Assembly: GCA_964454335.1 (NCBI GenBank)
Contig: CAYVVT010000005.1
Coordinates: 62,001 to 126,000, forward strand
Source of the DNA: CAYVVT01 sp964454335
GTDB lineage: Bacteria; Fidelibacterota; UBA8477; JABMPR01
Length of the DNA stretch: 64,000 nt
Direction: 5' to 3'
The notes under the pieces are model-generated. The model had not been told where the DNA came from and searched no databases. It saw only the letters and a list, made by a program, of their open reading frames with translations. Each line of letters begins with the position of its first letter. The stretch's first letter is position 1. The translations under genes were made by a program, and so were the position numbers. This document shows, piece after piece, positions 62,788-64,000 of this stretch.

Positions 62788-64000
62788 CGACCAAGATCCT
62801 GAAAAAACCCGAGGGTTTTTACGATATATATGAACGTCGTCCTGGAAACAACCAGGAGCAGACGCATTATTGTCCCGGATGTGGGCATGGGATCCTGCAC
62901 AAGCTCATTGCCGAAGCACTGGTTGACTTTGGAGCTGCTGAACAAACCGTATTCGTGAGTCCGGTGGGCTGCAGCGTTTTTGCCTACTATTATTTCAATG
63001 CCGGTAACGTGCAATCGGCACATGGTCGAGCTCCGGCAGTAGCCACAGGTATAAAGCGAGCGATTCCTGAATCCGTAGTGATCTCCTACCAGGGTGATGG
63101 CGATCTGGGTGCCATTGGGGGCAATGAGATACTACATGCAGCCAACCGTGGTGAGCCTATCACGGTCTTCTTCATCAACAACGCCATTTACGGTATGACC
63201 GGTGGCCAGATGGCGCCAACGACTCTCATCGGGCAGAAGACAACCACCACTCCCTACGGTCGTACCGTAGCCAACGAAGGCTATCCCATCAAGATGGCCG
63301 AGATCATGTCAAGTCTGACCTCACCGGTATATGTTGAACGTGTCATGATGGCCGACACCCGTTCCATCAACGCCACCCGTAAGGCGGTTCGCAAGGGGAT
63401 CAAGAACCAGATCGAGAAAAAGGGTTTCTCATTCGTCGAAGTCCTGTCCACCTGTCCCACCGGCTGGAAGATGACGCCGCCGCAGGCTCAGGAATGGATC
63501 AAATCCACGCTGGTTGAAAATTTCCCCCTGGGCGTTTTCAAAGACATAGCCGAACAGGTGGAGCCCCTGGACCTGAAGCAGGAATTTGCCGAGAACGATC
63601 GAGTTCCGGCACTCCTGGGACTGGCTGAGGAACAGATCGATTTTGGTAAGATCAAGGTCGCAGAAGAGGTGGACGAAGAGATCCGCATAGCAGGATTTGG
63701 TGGTCAAGGTATCCTGACCCTGGGAATCTGGCTCAGCGAGATCGGCATGCGCGAGGATCTGGATGTGAGTTGGATCCCCTCATACGGCCCGGAAATGCGG
63801 GGTGGCACTGCCAACTGCCACGTCAAACTGTCCCGGAGCTCCATCGGATCACCCCTGGTGACCCACCCCAGCATACTCATTGCCATGAACAGGCCTTCTC
63901 TGGAAAAATTCGAGGAGGATGTGGTGCCGGGCGGAGCTATTGTCTGGGACAATTCACTCATTGATATCACTCCGAGCCGCACGGACATCAAGAGTTATCC
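62784..64000 (+). CDS. vorAC: 2-oxoacid:ferredoxin oxidoreductase, fused beta-gamma subunit (partial, runs off right edge)
   Basis: At least 405 codons are open to the window end. The first about 270 residues are the TPP-binding beta subunit: HYCPGCGHGILHKLI, GDGDLGAIGGNEI and NNAIYGMTGGQM. After a linker (about 270-295) the same frame continues into the gamma subunit: IRIAGFGGQGILTLGIWLSE and PSYGPEMRGGTANCHVKLS. No stop lies between them, so this is a real beta-gamma fusion. The gamma C-terminus is outside the window. Part of the delta-alpha-betagamma operon with the CoA-transferase. Confidence 0.92.
   Translation, partial: MTTKILKKPEGFYDIYERRPGNNQEQTHYCPGCGHGILHKLIAEALVDFGAAEQTVFVSPVGCSVFAYYYFNAGNVQSAHGRAPAVATGIKRAIPESVVISYQGDGDLGAIGGNEILHAANRGEPITVFFINNAIYGMTGGQMAPTTLIGQKTTTTPYGRTVANEGYPIKMAEIMSSLTSPVYVERVMMADTRSINATRKAVRKGIKNQIEKKGFSFVEVLSTCPTGWKMTPPQAQEWIKSTLVENFPLGVFKDIAEQVEPLDLKQEFAENDRVPALLGLAEEQIDFGKIKVAEEVDEEIRIAGFGGQGILTLGIWLSEIGMREDLDVSWIPSYGPEMRGGTANCHVKLSRSSIGSPLVTHPSILIAMNRPSLEKFEEDVVPGGAIVWDNSLIDITPSRTDIKSY

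Noticed and set aside
1..64000. tRNA, rRNA, CRISPR, insertion sequence, prophage, replication origin
   Set aside because: I looked for cloverleaf signatures, spaced repeats, transposase motifs and DnaA-box clusters and saw none; short tRNAs cannot be excluded without a scan.

Overview
The window reads as a chromosome segment of an uncultured-type, Gram-negative bacterium of the Fibrobacteres-Chlorobi-Bacteroidetes neighbourhood. A marine or anaerobic lineage such as Candidatus Marinimicrobia is my best guess, not proven. Pointers are type IX secretion (T9SS) sorting domains on exported proteins, a PorU-like C25 peptidase, meso-DAP-type peptidoglycan synthesis, a periplasmic PpiD/SurA-like chaperone, and an anaerobic branched-chain 2-oxoacid:ferredoxin oxidoreductase. 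I found no phage, insertion sequence, CRISPR array, tRNA or rRNA.

Layout. (1) 1-14434, minus strand: a compact division and cell-wall (dcw) operon, mraZ-rsmH-ftsL-ftsI-murE-murF-mraY-murD-ftsW-murG-murC-ftsQ-ftsA. Almost every junction overlaps. It starts at a promoter buried in an array of MraZ-type TGGG boxes and runs off the left edge inside ftsA. (2) 14.7-20.1 kb, minus: a RodZ-like protein, Maf and a PorU-like T9SS sortase. (3) 20.3-26.1 kb: a short-chain dehydrogenase, two tandem-repeat patches, a stator operon with one MotA and two different MotB proteins, a haem-binding protein and a PpiD/SurA-like chaperone ended by a clear terminator. (4) 26.2-30.6 kb, plus: a DUF255 thioredoxin-like protein, MobA, a T9SS cargo protein and a cupin. 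(5) 30.6-36.6 kb: adenosine deaminase, an OPT peptide transporter, a lipid module (PAP2-like plus a methyltransferase-like/acyltransferase fusion) and a STAS regulator. (6) 36.9-45 kb: a Na+/solute symporter, two exported unknowns, three small cytosolic unknowns, P5C dehydrogenase, an esterase, a probable structured RNA (6S candidate) and a dicarboxylate/glutamate symporter. (7) 45.1-58.7 kb: three very large or unexplained minus-strand proteins (acyl-CoA synthetase/kinase-like/GNAT fusion; 585-residue conserved unknown; receiver/PPDK-N fusion) around glutamate dehydrogenase, a beta-propeller lipoprotein, a small barrel and a TfoX-N protein. (8) 58.9-64 kb, plus: alanine dehydrogenase, an acyl-CoA transferase and a ferredoxin-linked 2-oxoacid oxidoreductase whose beta and gamma subunits are fused, cut by the right edge.

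Metabolic reading. Peptide uptake (OPT), amino-acid/Na+ symporters, P5C dehydrogenase, glutamate dehydrogenase, alanine dehydrogenase, the 2-oxoacid:ferredoxin oxidoreductase and the CoA-transferase together suggest peptide and amino-acid catabolism. Oxoacids would be oxidised through ferredoxin and the acyl-CoA thioester energy recovered by CoA transfer.

Start codons were moved inward from the longest open frame wherever a ribosome-binding site, a signal peptide or family length argued for it. Each case is stated.
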